A DNA stretch of 10,390 bases from CAZEQL01 sp964514415 (GTDB taxonomy: Bacteria > Chloroflexota > Dehalococcoidia > GIF9 > AB-539-J10): positions 1 through 10,390 of the forward strand of contig CAZEQL010000038.1 of NCBI GenBank assembly GCA_964514415.1. Direction: 5' to 3'. The notes beneath the pieces are model-generated. The model was given only the letters and a program-made list of their open reading frames with translations, ran no database searches and was not told where the DNA came from. The translations under genes and the position numbers were made by a program. Shown here one piece after another: positions 1 through 6,305 of the stretch. Positions within the stretch are counted from its first letter, which is position 1; the number at the start of each line of letters is the position of its first letter.

Positions 1-148
1 AGCAACTTGAACTCTAGTCTCATGCCTGTGGGTAATCCTTAACCGAGGGATATTGAGAAGTTATTTGAAACTCCCCGAAAGCTATTTCAAATTTAAATAT
101 CCAGGGGGGCACTGATAGTGCCATAAGCTACGAAGTGAAAAGTTTGCC

Positions 149-177
149 TTGTTTCTACGAGTTATTTTGGATACTAT
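149..177 (+). promoter_or_regulatory. Weak candidate sigma70-type promoter for folC
   Basis: TTGTTT at 149-154 and TACTAT at 172-177 are separated by 17 bases; TATAAA also starts at 175. The match to the consensus is only partial (3/6 and 4/6), so this is a tentative call. If used, transcription would begin near 184 and the 201-227 hairpin would lie in the folC leader. Confidence 0.22.
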
Positions 178-200
178 AAACACTGATCGGCTATTGGAGA

Positions 201-227
201 TTGTAATGGGCTGTTAGCCCATTATAG
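201..227 (+). other. Strong hairpin ahead of folC
   Basis: AATGGGCT (205-212) pairs perfectly with AGCCCATT (216-223) around a GTT loop, and the stem extends outward to 201/227 with A-U pairs and G-U wobbles, giving about 12 pairs. No T-run follows, so it is not a classical intrinsic terminator. It could be a leader stem-loop in the folC transcript or a relic terminator of an upstream gene outside the window. Confidence 0.45.
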
Positions 228-298
228 CTGCACAATTCCTCAGGCGCGTAAAGGATTATTGGCAAGCGGTATGACTGGTAAACTTTGAGGGTAATAGA

Positions 299-1618
299 GT
301 GAATTATAGTCAGGCTGAGAAATACCTACGTAGTTTTATTGATTATGAAAAGCTTCCTTCCATAGCCTATGCTTCACCTGATTATAGTTTAAGGCACGTG
401 GAAGATTTGTTACACCAAGCGGGTGACCCTCATTTAGCTGCCAGGGCAATTCATATTACAGGCACTAAAGGCAAAGGAAGTGTAGCTGCTATGATTGCCC
501 AGGTTTTGAAGGCTTCAGGTTACAGGACAGGATTATATACCTCCCCTCATCTCCATAACTTAAGGGAGCGCATTAGGGTAGATGGCAAGTTGATTTCTCA
601 GGCTGAATTTGCTGCTTTAATGATGAAACTCAAGCTTTATATTGACTCAGAGAGTCATAATCCTGCTAACAGGCAACTGACTTTCTTCGAAGTATTAACT
701 GTGCTCGCCTTTGCTTATTTCAAGAAGGAGCAGGTGGATTTTCAGGTGCTGGAAGTAGGCCTAGGTGGAAGACTAGACGCTACCAACGTAATTAGACCTG
801 AGGTCTGTATTATCACCCCTATTAGCTTAGACCACACTGAGGTTCTTGGTGACAGTCTGGAAAAGATAACTTATGAGAAAACGGGCATTATTAAGCCTGG
901 CAATTTCGTGGTAACCTCACCTCAGGTGGAGGAGGTCGCTAATGTCATTAGTGATGTTTGTCATAAACAGGGGGCAAAGTTGGTTCAGGTAGGCAAAGAG
1001 ATTGCATGGCGCAAAATAGATGCTGGGTTCAACCATCAATTATTTACAGTTGCTGGGCAAACGTCTAATTACAAGCTTACTATTCCACTTTTGGGTGATT
1101 ATCAGGTTGAGAATGCTGCCGCTGCGGTGGCGGCTTTGGAGATCTTGGCATACTCAGGTTGGGATATCTCTGCTGAGAATATTGCCCAAGGGCTTGCTGA
1201 GGTTGAGTGGCCTGGGCGGTTCCAGGTTCTACAGCGCTGCCCTGTGGTGTTGGTTGATGGAGCTCATAATAGGCAATCAATGAAGAGGTTAGTGGAGGGT
1301 ATCCAGGGGTATTTCGACTACAACCGAATTTTCCTTATCTTTGGGGCGTCTTGTGATAAAGACATACTGGGGATGGTGGAAGAGTTGGTTCCTCTCTCCC
1401 CTCAAGTTACGGTTACGCGCTCCTCGCATCCTCGTGCGGCCTCCTCTTTAACTATAGCGGCTGAGTTTAACAAGCGCGGCATTGGGCCCAAAGTTACCTG
1501 TGATGTTTTCGAGGCTCTCTCCCAAACCTTAGCTGTGGCTGGCATGCAAGACCTTATTTGTGTTACTGGTTCCCTGTTTGTGGTGGCAGAAGCCTTAGAT
1601 TATTTTTCTAAAGATTGA
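299..1618 (+). CDS. folC: Bifunctional folylpolyglutamate synthase / dihydrofolate synthase
   Basis: Cytosolic ATP-dependent ligase of the Mur ligase superfamily that adds glutamate to dihydropteroate and/or extends the polyglutamate tail of folates. The 439 residues match the usual family length. Visible landmarks: P-loop GTKGKGS (55-61), TSPHL (81-85), FFEVLT (129-134), EVGLGGRLDATN (152-163), DHTEVLG (178-184), EKTGIIK (193-199, with the lysine that is carbamylated in this family), LLGDYQVENAAAA (264-276) and DGAHN (320-324) in the C-terminal ligase domain. The GTG start at 299 is chosen because GAGGG (287-291) sits 7 bases upstream. It is separate from the downstream operon: the next gene is convergent and overlaps its last 19 bp. 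Whether it has both activities cannot be told from the sequence. Confidence 0.96.
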   Translation: MNYSQAEKYLRSFIDYEKLPSIAYASPDYSLRHVEDLLHQAGDPHLAARAIHITGTKGKGSVAAMIAQVLKASGYRTGLYTSPHLHNLRERIRVDGKLISQAEFAALMMKLKLYIDSESHNPANRQLTFFEVLTVLAFAYFKKEQVDFQVLEVGLGGRLDATNVIRPEVCIITPISLDHTEVLGDSLEKITYEKTGIIKPGNFVVTSPQVEEVANVISDVCHKQGAKLVQVGKEIAWRKIDAGFNHQLFTVAGQTSNYKLTIPLLGDYQVENAAAAVAALEILAYSGWDISAENIAQGLAEVEWPGRFQVLQRCPVVLVDGAHNRQSMKRLVEGIQGYFDYNRIFLIFGASCDKDILGMVEELVPLSPQVTVTRSSHPRAASSLTIAAEFNKRGIGPKVTCDVFEALSQTLAVAGMQDLICVTGSLFVVAEALDYFSKD

Positions 1619-1872
1619 GTCGCTGCAGGAGAGGAGAGGGCTTCCGAGGGTAACATTTTGCCCAGCAGTTGCTGCAGTGCCATAATGTGGCTACATGTTC
1701 CCCATTGAGAGAAGAAATGGCAAGAGCAATGCCAATTTCCATTGGCGTAACTTAGTTTGTGGGTATCGTTCTCTCCACGGAAAACAGTTGTAAAACCCGA
1801 AAAGGTGACACGGTCTGGTTCTTGAGCATAGCGTTTGGCTTTTTCAATCTTCCCGATAAGACTAGATCTCAT
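1600..1872 (-). CDS. Small SWIM zinc-finger protein
   Basis: A 90-residue protein with a SWIM-type zinc-binding motif, C49-S-C51-x8-C60-S-H62, within WHCSCHFFSQWGTCSHIMAL. SWIM domains are zinc-chelating modules implicated in DNA or protein binding; the function of this stand-alone type is unknown. I chose ATG at 1872 because AAAGGGGG (1884 to 1877 on the reverse strand) lies 4 bases upstream and because MRSSLIGKIEKAKRYA looks like a natural family start. The frame stays open to 1950, but the extra 26 residues (Cys-rich, hydrophobic) would cross the promoter region and look non-coding. It converges on folC, overlapping its 3' end by 19 bp, and is divergent from the operon starting at 2022. 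The N-terminal 45 residues are basic and polar; there is no signal peptide or membrane segment. Confidence 0.82.
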   Translation of the reverse strand: MRSSLIGKIEKAKRYAQEPDRVTFSGFTTVFRGENDTHKLSYANGNWHCSCHFFSQWGTCSHIMALQQLLGKMLPSEALSSPAATQSLEK

Positions 1873-1907
1873 CTTACCCCCTTTACCTCTTAAACAGCAC
1901 TGCCAGA

Positions 1908-1936
1908 AGTATATAACAAGTTGGCTAAAAAGTCCA
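1908..1936 (-). promoter_or_regulatory. Candidate promoter for the SWIM gene
   Basis: Read on the reverse strand, TGGACT (1936-1931) and TATACT (1913-1908) are separated by 17 bases, matching 4/6 and 5/6 of the sigma70 -35 and -10 consensus. The expected start near 1901 leaves a leader of about 29 bases before the ATG at 1872. Confidence 0.45.
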
Positions 1937-1943
1937 TTTTTAT

Positions 1944-1972
1944 TTGACAAGGAATTTTCACAGTGCTAAAGT
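1944..1972 (+). promoter_or_regulatory. Candidate sigma70-type promoter for the glutamate synthase/his operon
   Basis: A perfect TTGACA -35 hexamer (1944-1949) is followed after 17 bases by TAAAGT (1967-1972), a 4/6 -10 match. The predicted start is near 1979, giving a leader of about 43 bases before the ATG at 2022. It is the only good forward promoter I see before the long run of same-strand genes, and it lies back to back with the SWIM gene promoter, with the two -35 boxes 7 bp apart. Confidence 0.5.
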
Positions 1973-1975
1973 GTA

Positions 1976-1989
1976 GGTAAACGGTTACC
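1976..1989. promoter_or_regulatory. Palindromic operator candidate at the predicted transcription start
   Basis: GGTAA (1976-1980) and TTACC (1985-1989) form an inverted repeat around ACGG. The centre reads AAACGGTT, which resembles the AAnCGnTT core of LacI/GalR-family operators. It lies on the predicted start (about 1979) of the operon promoter, where a bound repressor would block transcription. No matching regulator gene is in the window, so the regulator's identity is unknown and a chance palindrome is possible. Confidence 0.33.
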
Positions 1990-2021
1990 GATAGCTTTTA
2001 CAATCCAAGGGATGACTAGGA

Positions 2022-2471
2022 ATGAAAAGGATATATGTCAAAGAAGAAGCCTGCATCGGCTGTGGCTTGTGTCGAGTTTACTGTCAAGCGGAACATTCTC
2101 AGTCCAAGGATATAATTAAGGCATTTAAAAAGGAATCTCCTCGCCCCTTGCCACGTATTCGGGTGGAGGCAAGAGAAGATATTTCTTTTGTTATCCAATG
2201 TCGTAATTGTGATGAGCCCTGGTGTGTTTATTCCTGCCTTACCGGCGCGATGCACAAAGATCCTATAAACGGCATAGTTACTGTTGATGTAGAGAGGTGT
2301 ATTGGCTGCTGGACCTGTATAGTAGCTTGCCCTTATGGGGCTTTAACTAGAAACACAAACAATAAAACTATTGCTAAGTGTGATTTTTGCCCTGGACAGG
2401 ATATACCAGTCTGCGTGGCTAATTGTCCCAACGAAGCGCTAGCATTGTGTATGGATGATGAAAAAGAATGA
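2022..2471 (+). CDS. Four-cluster 4Fe-4S electron-transfer protein, probable glutamate synthase partner
   Basis: A 149-residue HycB/DmsB-like ferredoxin with sixteen cysteines in four sets: C11/14/17/21, C60/63/68/72, C93/96/99/103 and C120/123/131/135, consistent with four [4Fe-4S] clusters. The second and fourth sets have the wider spacing typical of electron-transfer subunits of molybdopterin oxidoreductases and hydrogenases. No Tat or Sec signal is present, so it should be cytosolic. It is first in the operon. With the FAD oxidoreductase at 3103 and GltB1-3 downstream, the simplest role is passing electrons from the flavoprotein to the FMN/Fe-S synthase subunit of glutamate synthase. The start is supported by AAGGG (2007-2011) about 10 bases upstream. 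Partner assignment is inferred from context; the fold and clusters are clear. Confidence 0.9.
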   Translation: MKRIYVKEEACIGCGLCRVYCQAEHSQSKDIIKAFKKESPRPLPRIRVEAREDISFVIQCRNCDEPWCVYSCLTGAMHKDPINGIVTVDVERCIGCWTCIVACPYGALTRNTNNKTIAKCDFCPGQDIPVCVANCPNEALALCMDDEKE

Positions 2472-2481
2472 CGTGGGCGAA

Positions 2482-3096
2482 ATGATTGCTATAATTGACT
2501 ATGGCGCGGGGAATTTGCGTAGCGTAGCCAATACTATTACAAAAATAGGTTACCAATCAAGGGTGACAAGCAATCCAGGCGAAGTACTTGACGCTGTTGC
2601 GGTTATTCTCCCTGGCGTGGGTGCTGTGGGAGACACCATGAATAGCCTGGAGAAATTAGGTATGATCGATACTATTTGGCAATTGATTCAGCAAGGAAGA
2701 CCGCTCTTTGCGGTTTGCGTAGGATTGCAGATACTGTTTTCAGGAACTGAAGAAGGAGGATGGCACAAATGCCTAGGGGTGATTCCTGGGAAGGTGAAGA
2801 GGTTGCCCCGAGGGTTTAAAGTTCCTCATATGGGTTGGAACCAAGTAAAGCAGGTGATTGCTCACCCCATTTTTGATGGCATACCAGACGAAGCCAATTT
2901 CTATTTTGTCCATAGTTATTACGCCCAGCCTGAGGATATGTCGATTGTGGCGGGCATGACAGATTATGGTGTGCTTATGTGCAGCATGGTGATTAAAGAC
3001 AACTTAATAGCAACCCAGTTTCACCCTGAGAAAAGCGGTGAATATGGATTGAAACTATATTCCAACTTTTTGAACATGGCGCTAAGCGGGAGATAA
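2482..3096 (+). CDS. hisH: Imidazole glycerol phosphate synthase, glutaminase subunit HisH
   Basis: Class I glutamine amidotransferase that releases ammonia from glutamine and passes it to HisF to make imidazole-glycerol phosphate and AICAR in histidine synthesis. The 204 residues fit the family. Catalytic triad C79 (in AVCVGLQ), H181 and E183 (in FHPEKSG) is intact; PGVGAVG (47-53, oxyanion region) and YFVHSYY are also typical. The nucleophile motif reads CVGLQ where CLGMQ is commoner. The frame extends to ATG 2455, overlapping the ferredoxin gene by 17 bases, but I prefer ATG 2482 because the conserved MIAIIDYGAGNL start falls there, 10 bases after the preceding stop. Its partner hisF is about 3.2 kb downstream at 6306, separated by three unrelated genes. 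Confidence 0.95.
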   Translation: MIAIIDYGAGNLRSVANTITKIGYQSRVTSNPGEVLDAVAVILPGVGAVGDTMNSLEKLGMIDTIWQLIQQGRPLFAVCVGLQILFSGTEEGGWHKCLGVIPGKVKRLPRGFKVPHMGWNQVKQVIAHPIFDGIPDEANFYFVHSYYAQPEDMSIVAGMTDYGVLMCSMVIKDNLIATQFHPEKSGEYGLKLYSNFLNMALSGR

Positions 3097-3102
3097 ACAC
3101 AA

Positions 3103-4428
3103 ATGCGAACCAAATACTTAGTTATAGGAAATTCGGCTGGTGGCATCGGAGCAGCCGAAGCTATACGAGAAGTGGATAAGGAAGGTACCTTAACCATCGT
3201 TTCTGACGAACCTTATCCTGTCTATTCGAGGCCTCTCATCTCAAAGCATTTGACCAGAGAACGCACCCTTGAGGGAATGTTATACCGTCCTGTTGATTTC
3301 TATGTTCAGAACAATATCGTGTTCCTTTCGGGCAAGAAGGTGACGCACTTAGAGCTGAGTCAGCGGACTACTCAGGTAGAAAATGGCGAACAAATTGCCT
3401 GGGAAAAACTTCTGCTTGCTACAGGAGGGAAACCCATTGTTCCCAGAATGAAGGGGGATGACAAGAGAGGCATTTTCACTTTTACCTCGCTCGATGACGC
3501 CAAAGCAATTGACGAGTATCTAGAAAGCGGCGCTGGCAAGGCGGTAGTCATTGGGGGAGGTCTCATCGGAATCAGCGTAACTGAAGCTCTGGTAGAACGA
3601 GGAAGGGATGTCACAGTGATAGAAATGAAAGAGAGGATATTAAATGCTATCCTTGATGAGCAGGCATCTCTCATCGCCGAAGAAGCTCTCAGGCAGGCCA
3701 GCGTTGAGATTGTCACTGGCCATACCGTAGCTGAAATTAAGGGAAGAGACACAGTTGAGGCTGTCGTCTTAGATAATGGTGATGAGATACCTTGCAATCT
3801 AATAGTGGTGGCTATTGGAGTATCGCCGCGAATGGAACTCGCGGTAGATGCTGGGATAAAGATAAACCGTGGTATAATAGTAGACCGCTATATGTCTACC
3901 AACTATCCAAATGTCTATTCTTGTGGGGATGTGGCTGAAGCCTACGACTTCGTGTATAAGGAAAACAGACTTACCCCTATCTGGCCCAATGCCTGTATCG
4001 GTGGCAGAATTGCTGGCTACAACATGGCTGGTGTCGAAACTGAATATCCCGGTGGCACAGCTATGAATTCACTTACTTATTTCGGAGTTAACATCGCCTC
4101 CGCCGGCATGCCAACGCCGCCCAACGACGAGAGCTATGAAGTTATTAGCAAACAAGAGAGTAATACGTACCAAAAGATCATATTGAAAGGCGACTTTATA
4201 GTAGGGATGATATTTATAGGAAACATCGAAAAGTCTGGCATAATTTTTGGCCTTATGAGGGATGAAGTGAATGTAGGAAGCTTCAAACAGTCGTTCTTGG
4301 CTGATGATTTTGGTCTGGCGTTCTTCCCTCGAACATTGTGGCAGGAGCGACTAGAAGCTCCCCCGGAACTACTTCTGCACCCAATTCTACCTATCCAAGC
4401 TGAGGAGGAATCCTTTGCCGGCGAGTAG
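3103..4428 (+). CDS. FAD-dependent NAD(P)H oxidoreductase, probable electron-input subunit of the glutamate synthase
   Basis: A 441-residue class I pyridine nucleotide-disulfide oxidoreductase-fold flavoprotein, of the type found as NADH:rubredoxin/nitrite reductase/NADH oxidase FAD modules. FAD binding: VIGNSAGGIGAAEA (7-20), LLATGGK (104-110) and the second FAD motif YSCGDVAEA (272-280). NAD(P) binding: VVIGGGLIGISVTEA (148-162), with strand 2 ending in E174 (VIEM), which generally favours NADH over NADPH. I see no redox-active CxxC disulfide, so dithiol chemistry is unlikely. A C-terminal dimerisation-like domain follows about residue 320. It lies 6 bases after hisH and in the same operon as the four-cluster protein and GltB1-3, suggesting it oxidises NAD(P)H for glutamate synthesis. 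It is unlike GltD, which carries N-terminal Fe-S clusters. The physiological partner is inferred. Confidence 0.85.
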   Translation: MRTKYLVIGNSAGGIGAAEAIREVDKEGTLTIVSDEPYPVYSRPLISKHLTRERTLEGMLYRPVDFYVQNNIVFLSGKKVTHLELSQRTTQVENGEQIAWEKLLLATGGKPIVPRMKGDDKRGIFTFTSLDDAKAIDEYLESGAGKAVVIGGGLIGISVTEALVERGRDVTVIEMKERILNAILDEQASLIAEEALRQASVEIVTGHTVAEIKGRDTVEAVVLDNGDEIPCNLIVVAIGVSPRMELAVDAGIKINRGIIVDRYMSTNYPNVYSCGDVAEAYDFVYKENRLTPIWPNACIGGRIAGYNMAGVETEYPGGTAMNSLTYFGVNIASAGMPTPPNDESYEVISKQESNTYQKIILKGDFIVGMIFIGNIEKSGIIFGLMRDEVNVGSFKQSFLADDFGLAFFPRTLWQERLEAPPELLLHPILPIQAEEESFAGE

Positions 4429-4446
4429 CCGTCTTGTTATAGAGTG

Positions 4447-5100
4447 ATGAAAATGAATGGCGGGGAAAGAGTTGGTGTCCTTGCTTTGCAAGGTGCTTTC
4501 GTTGAGCATATCGCTAGCTTAGAAAAATTAGGGGCAGCGGCATTACCTGTACGTCTGCCTCGAGCCCTTGCGAATTTAGATGGACTCATCATCCCCGGTG
4601 GGGAATCCACTTCCATCGGGCGATTGATGTTGCCCTACGGTTTTATCAAAACACTAAGGGAGCTAGGCCAGAACGGGTTCCCTATGTTGGGGACTTGTGC
4701 TGGCATGATTTTATTGGCAAAACACACCCCCGATTTAGATGCGGAGACCATTGGAGCTATGGATATAGAGGTAAGGCGCAACGCTTTTGGCAGGCAGGTC
4801 AATAGTTTTGAGACACTCTTATCGGTGCCAGCTTTAGGCGAAGTTCCTTTCCCTGCTGTGTTTATTAGAGCACCTATCATTGTCGAGACAGACCCTGAGG
4901 TAGAAATCTTAGCCAGTCTTCCTGACGGCACTCCCGTTGCTGCCAAACAAGGGAATACGCTGGTCTCTGCCTTTCATCCTGAGCTCACTTCAGATCTGAG
5001 ATTCCATGCCTACTTCCTAAATATAGTTTCCACTTATGCCAAGGTGAGGGATTGCAAATTGGGCGGGCAGCTCGCAAAACCAGCAACGCTTCTTCCCTAG
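4447..5100 (+). CDS. pdxT: Pyridoxal 5'-phosphate synthase glutaminase subunit PdxT
   Basis: Class I glutaminase that supplies ammonia to PdxS for direct pyridoxal phosphate synthesis. Family signatures: GVLALQGAFVEH (10-21), IIPGGESTSIG (48-58), LGTCAGM with nucleophile C84, RNAFGRQVNSFE (111-122), FIRAP (139-143), and H177/E179 in AFHPELTSD. All catalytic residues are present. The 217 residues are slightly longer than usual (about 190-200) because of a C-terminal tail after YFLNIV. The frame also allows GTG 4444 and ATG 4453; ATG 4447 is my choice, but no strong ribosome-binding site lies right in front of any of them. The partner pdxS is not in the window. It shares glutamine as substrate with HisH, GltB1 and AsnB in this operon. 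Confidence 0.94.
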   Translation: MKMNGGERVGVLALQGAFVEHIASLEKLGAAALPVRLPRALANLDGLIIPGGESTSIGRLMLPYGFIKTLRELGQNGFPMLGTCAGMILLAKHTPDLDAETIGAMDIEVRRNAFGRQVNSFETLLSVPALGEVPFPAVFIRAPIIVETDPEVEILASLPDGTPVAAKQGNTLVSAFHPELTSDLRFHAYFLNIVSTYAKVRDCKLGGQLAKPATLLP

Positions 5101-5128
5101 AAGAACGGCTTATTATGAGGTGTGCCTA

Positions 5129-6277
5129 ATGAGAGAATTGAATAACATAAACAATTTTTATCACGACGATAAGGTAATAGACGCCTGTTCCATCTTTGGC
5201 ATGATGGATACCTCAGGGGAACGGTTTTCAGGAAAGGACATAGTAGAAGCTATTGCTAACATGCACGTTCGCGGCAATGGACTAGGTGGTGGATTTGCTG
5301 TTTATGGATTATATCCTGAATATGCTGAACTCTATGCCTTCCACATAATGTACTTGAGCTATGAGGCAAAAACACAGGTAGAAGCTTTTCTTGAACGGAG
5401 ATTTCGGATGATTCACACCGAGGAAGTGCCTACCAAGCCAACACCAGCTATAGTAAAACCACCTCTGGTATGGCGTTACTTCCTCGAAGTAAAAAGCGAG
5501 GGAACTAAAGGGCAACCGCAGGACGACTATGTGGTAGATAAAGTTATGGAGATCAACACTAAAGTTGAGGATGCCTTTGTCTTTTCCAGTGGCAAAAACA
5601 TGGCAGTATTCAAGGGAGTAGGCTACCCTGAGGAGATAGCCGAATATTTTTGCTTGGAGCAGTATGAAGGCTACCTATGGACGGCCCATGGCAGATTTCC
5701 TACTAACACTCGGGGTTGGTGGGGTGGAGCACACCCCTTTAATATCTTGGACTGGACAGTAGTTCATAATGGTGAAATCTCTTCCTATGGGATAAATCGG
5801 CGGTATTTAGAGCAATTTGGCTACAATTGCACTATGCAAACTGACACCGAAGTGGTGGCTTATGCAATTGACCTCTTAATGCGAAGGCACGGGCTTCCCA
5901 TAGAGATAGTAGCAAGGGTATTAGCGCCTCCTTTCTGGAGCGATATAGAGCGCCGTCCTCAGGAAGAGCAAAGACTGCTGCGCACCTTGCGGCAAGTATA
6001 TGGCAGCCTCCTGTTAAATGGGCCTTTCACCGTAATCATTGCCCATCAGGGAGAGATGATTGGCTTTACTGACAGGATAAGGTTACGCCCGCTCACTGTA
6101 GGGGTAAAGGGGTCGGTGCTTTACCTTTCTTCTGAGGAGGCAGCCATACGTCTTGTCTGTTCAGATCTCGACAGGACATGGATTCCGATGGGAGGCGAGC
6201 CTGTTATAGGCAGTTTGAAGAAGACGCTTGAGCCTCAAAAAACTTTTGCATTAGACAGAGAACCTGAAGCGGTTTGA
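5129..6277 (+). CDS. gltB1: Glutamate synthase glutaminase subunit (GltB1-type, class II amidotransferase)
   Basis: Stand-alone Ntn-type glutaminase domain, 382 residues, which hydrolyses glutamine to give ammonia for the synthase subunit GltB2. Class II signatures: likely nucleophile C20 in DACSIFGMMD, NGLGGGFAVYG (50-60), HGRFPTNT (187-194), HNGEISSYG (213-221) and QTDTE (237-241). C20 being internal implies removal of a 19-residue propeptide, as in glutamate synthases, whereas AsnB downstream begins directly with Met-Cys. The residue after the Cys is Ser, not the usual Gly. Residues 67-185 form an insertion typical of the stand-alone subunit. ATG 5129 is preferred over GTG 5120 because GAGG (5117-5120) then has 8-base spacing. 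It lies 28 bases after pdxT and 28 before hisF. Confidence 0.9.
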   Translation: MRELNNINNFYHDDKVIDACSIFGMMDTSGERFSGKDIVEAIANMHVRGNGLGGGFAVYGLYPEYAELYAFHIMYLSYEAKTQVEAFLERRFRMIHTEEVPTKPTPAIVKPPLVWRYFLEVKSEGTKGQPQDDYVVDKVMEINTKVEDAFVFSSGKNMAVFKGVGYPEEIAEYFCLEQYEGYLWTAHGRFPTNTRGWWGGAHPFNILDWTVVHNGEISSYGINRRYLEQFGYNCTMQTDTEVVAYAIDLLMRRHGLPIEIVARVLAPPFWSDIERRPQEEQRLLRTLRQVYGSLLLNGPFTVIIAHQGEMIGFTDRIRLRPLTVGVKGSVLYLSSEEAAIRLVCSDLDRTWIPMGGEPVIGSLKKTLEPQKTFALDREPEAV

Positions 6278-6305
6278 AGATTAACTGTGGAGGAAGTTTA
6301 CGCGA

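Larger units (their letters stand above)
1..298. other. Gene-free leader region upstream of folC
   Basis: I see no protein-coding gene here: all three forward frames hit stops within the first 45 bases and no long frame runs on the reverse strand. The stretch has several self-complementary segments: an 8-bp stem 63-70 with 85-92, a 6-bp stem 108-113 with 117-122 (GGCACT/AGTGCC), and a stronger stem at 201-227. C-rich 73-76 could also pair with the G-run 104-109. I looked for hallmarks of RNase P RNA, tmRNA, SRP RNA, tRNA and T-box leaders and recognised none. It may be an intergenic region, a folC leader or the tail of an unrecognised structured RNA. Confidence 0.5.

Noticed and set aside
201..227. 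Hairpin as an intrinsic terminator
   Set aside because: The stem is strong but the bases after it (CTGCACAATT) contain no T-tract, so I kept it only as a structural feature.
1600..1950. Longer N-terminal form of the SWIM protein starting at 1950
   Set aside because: The extra 26 residues would cross the SWIM gene promoter candidate, while ATG 1872 has a proper ribosome-binding site.
3372..3797. A 141-codon reverse-strand frame inside the FAD oxidoreductase gene
   Set aside because: Ser/Thr/Pro-rich antisense translation of a conserved flavoprotein segment; no motif, no independent start signals.
5090..5105. TTCTTC/GAAGAA hairpin overlapping the pdxT stop, as a terminator
   Set aside because: Only 6 bp, AT-rich and without a T-run; gltB1 follows 28 bases after pdxT, so termination there is unlikely.
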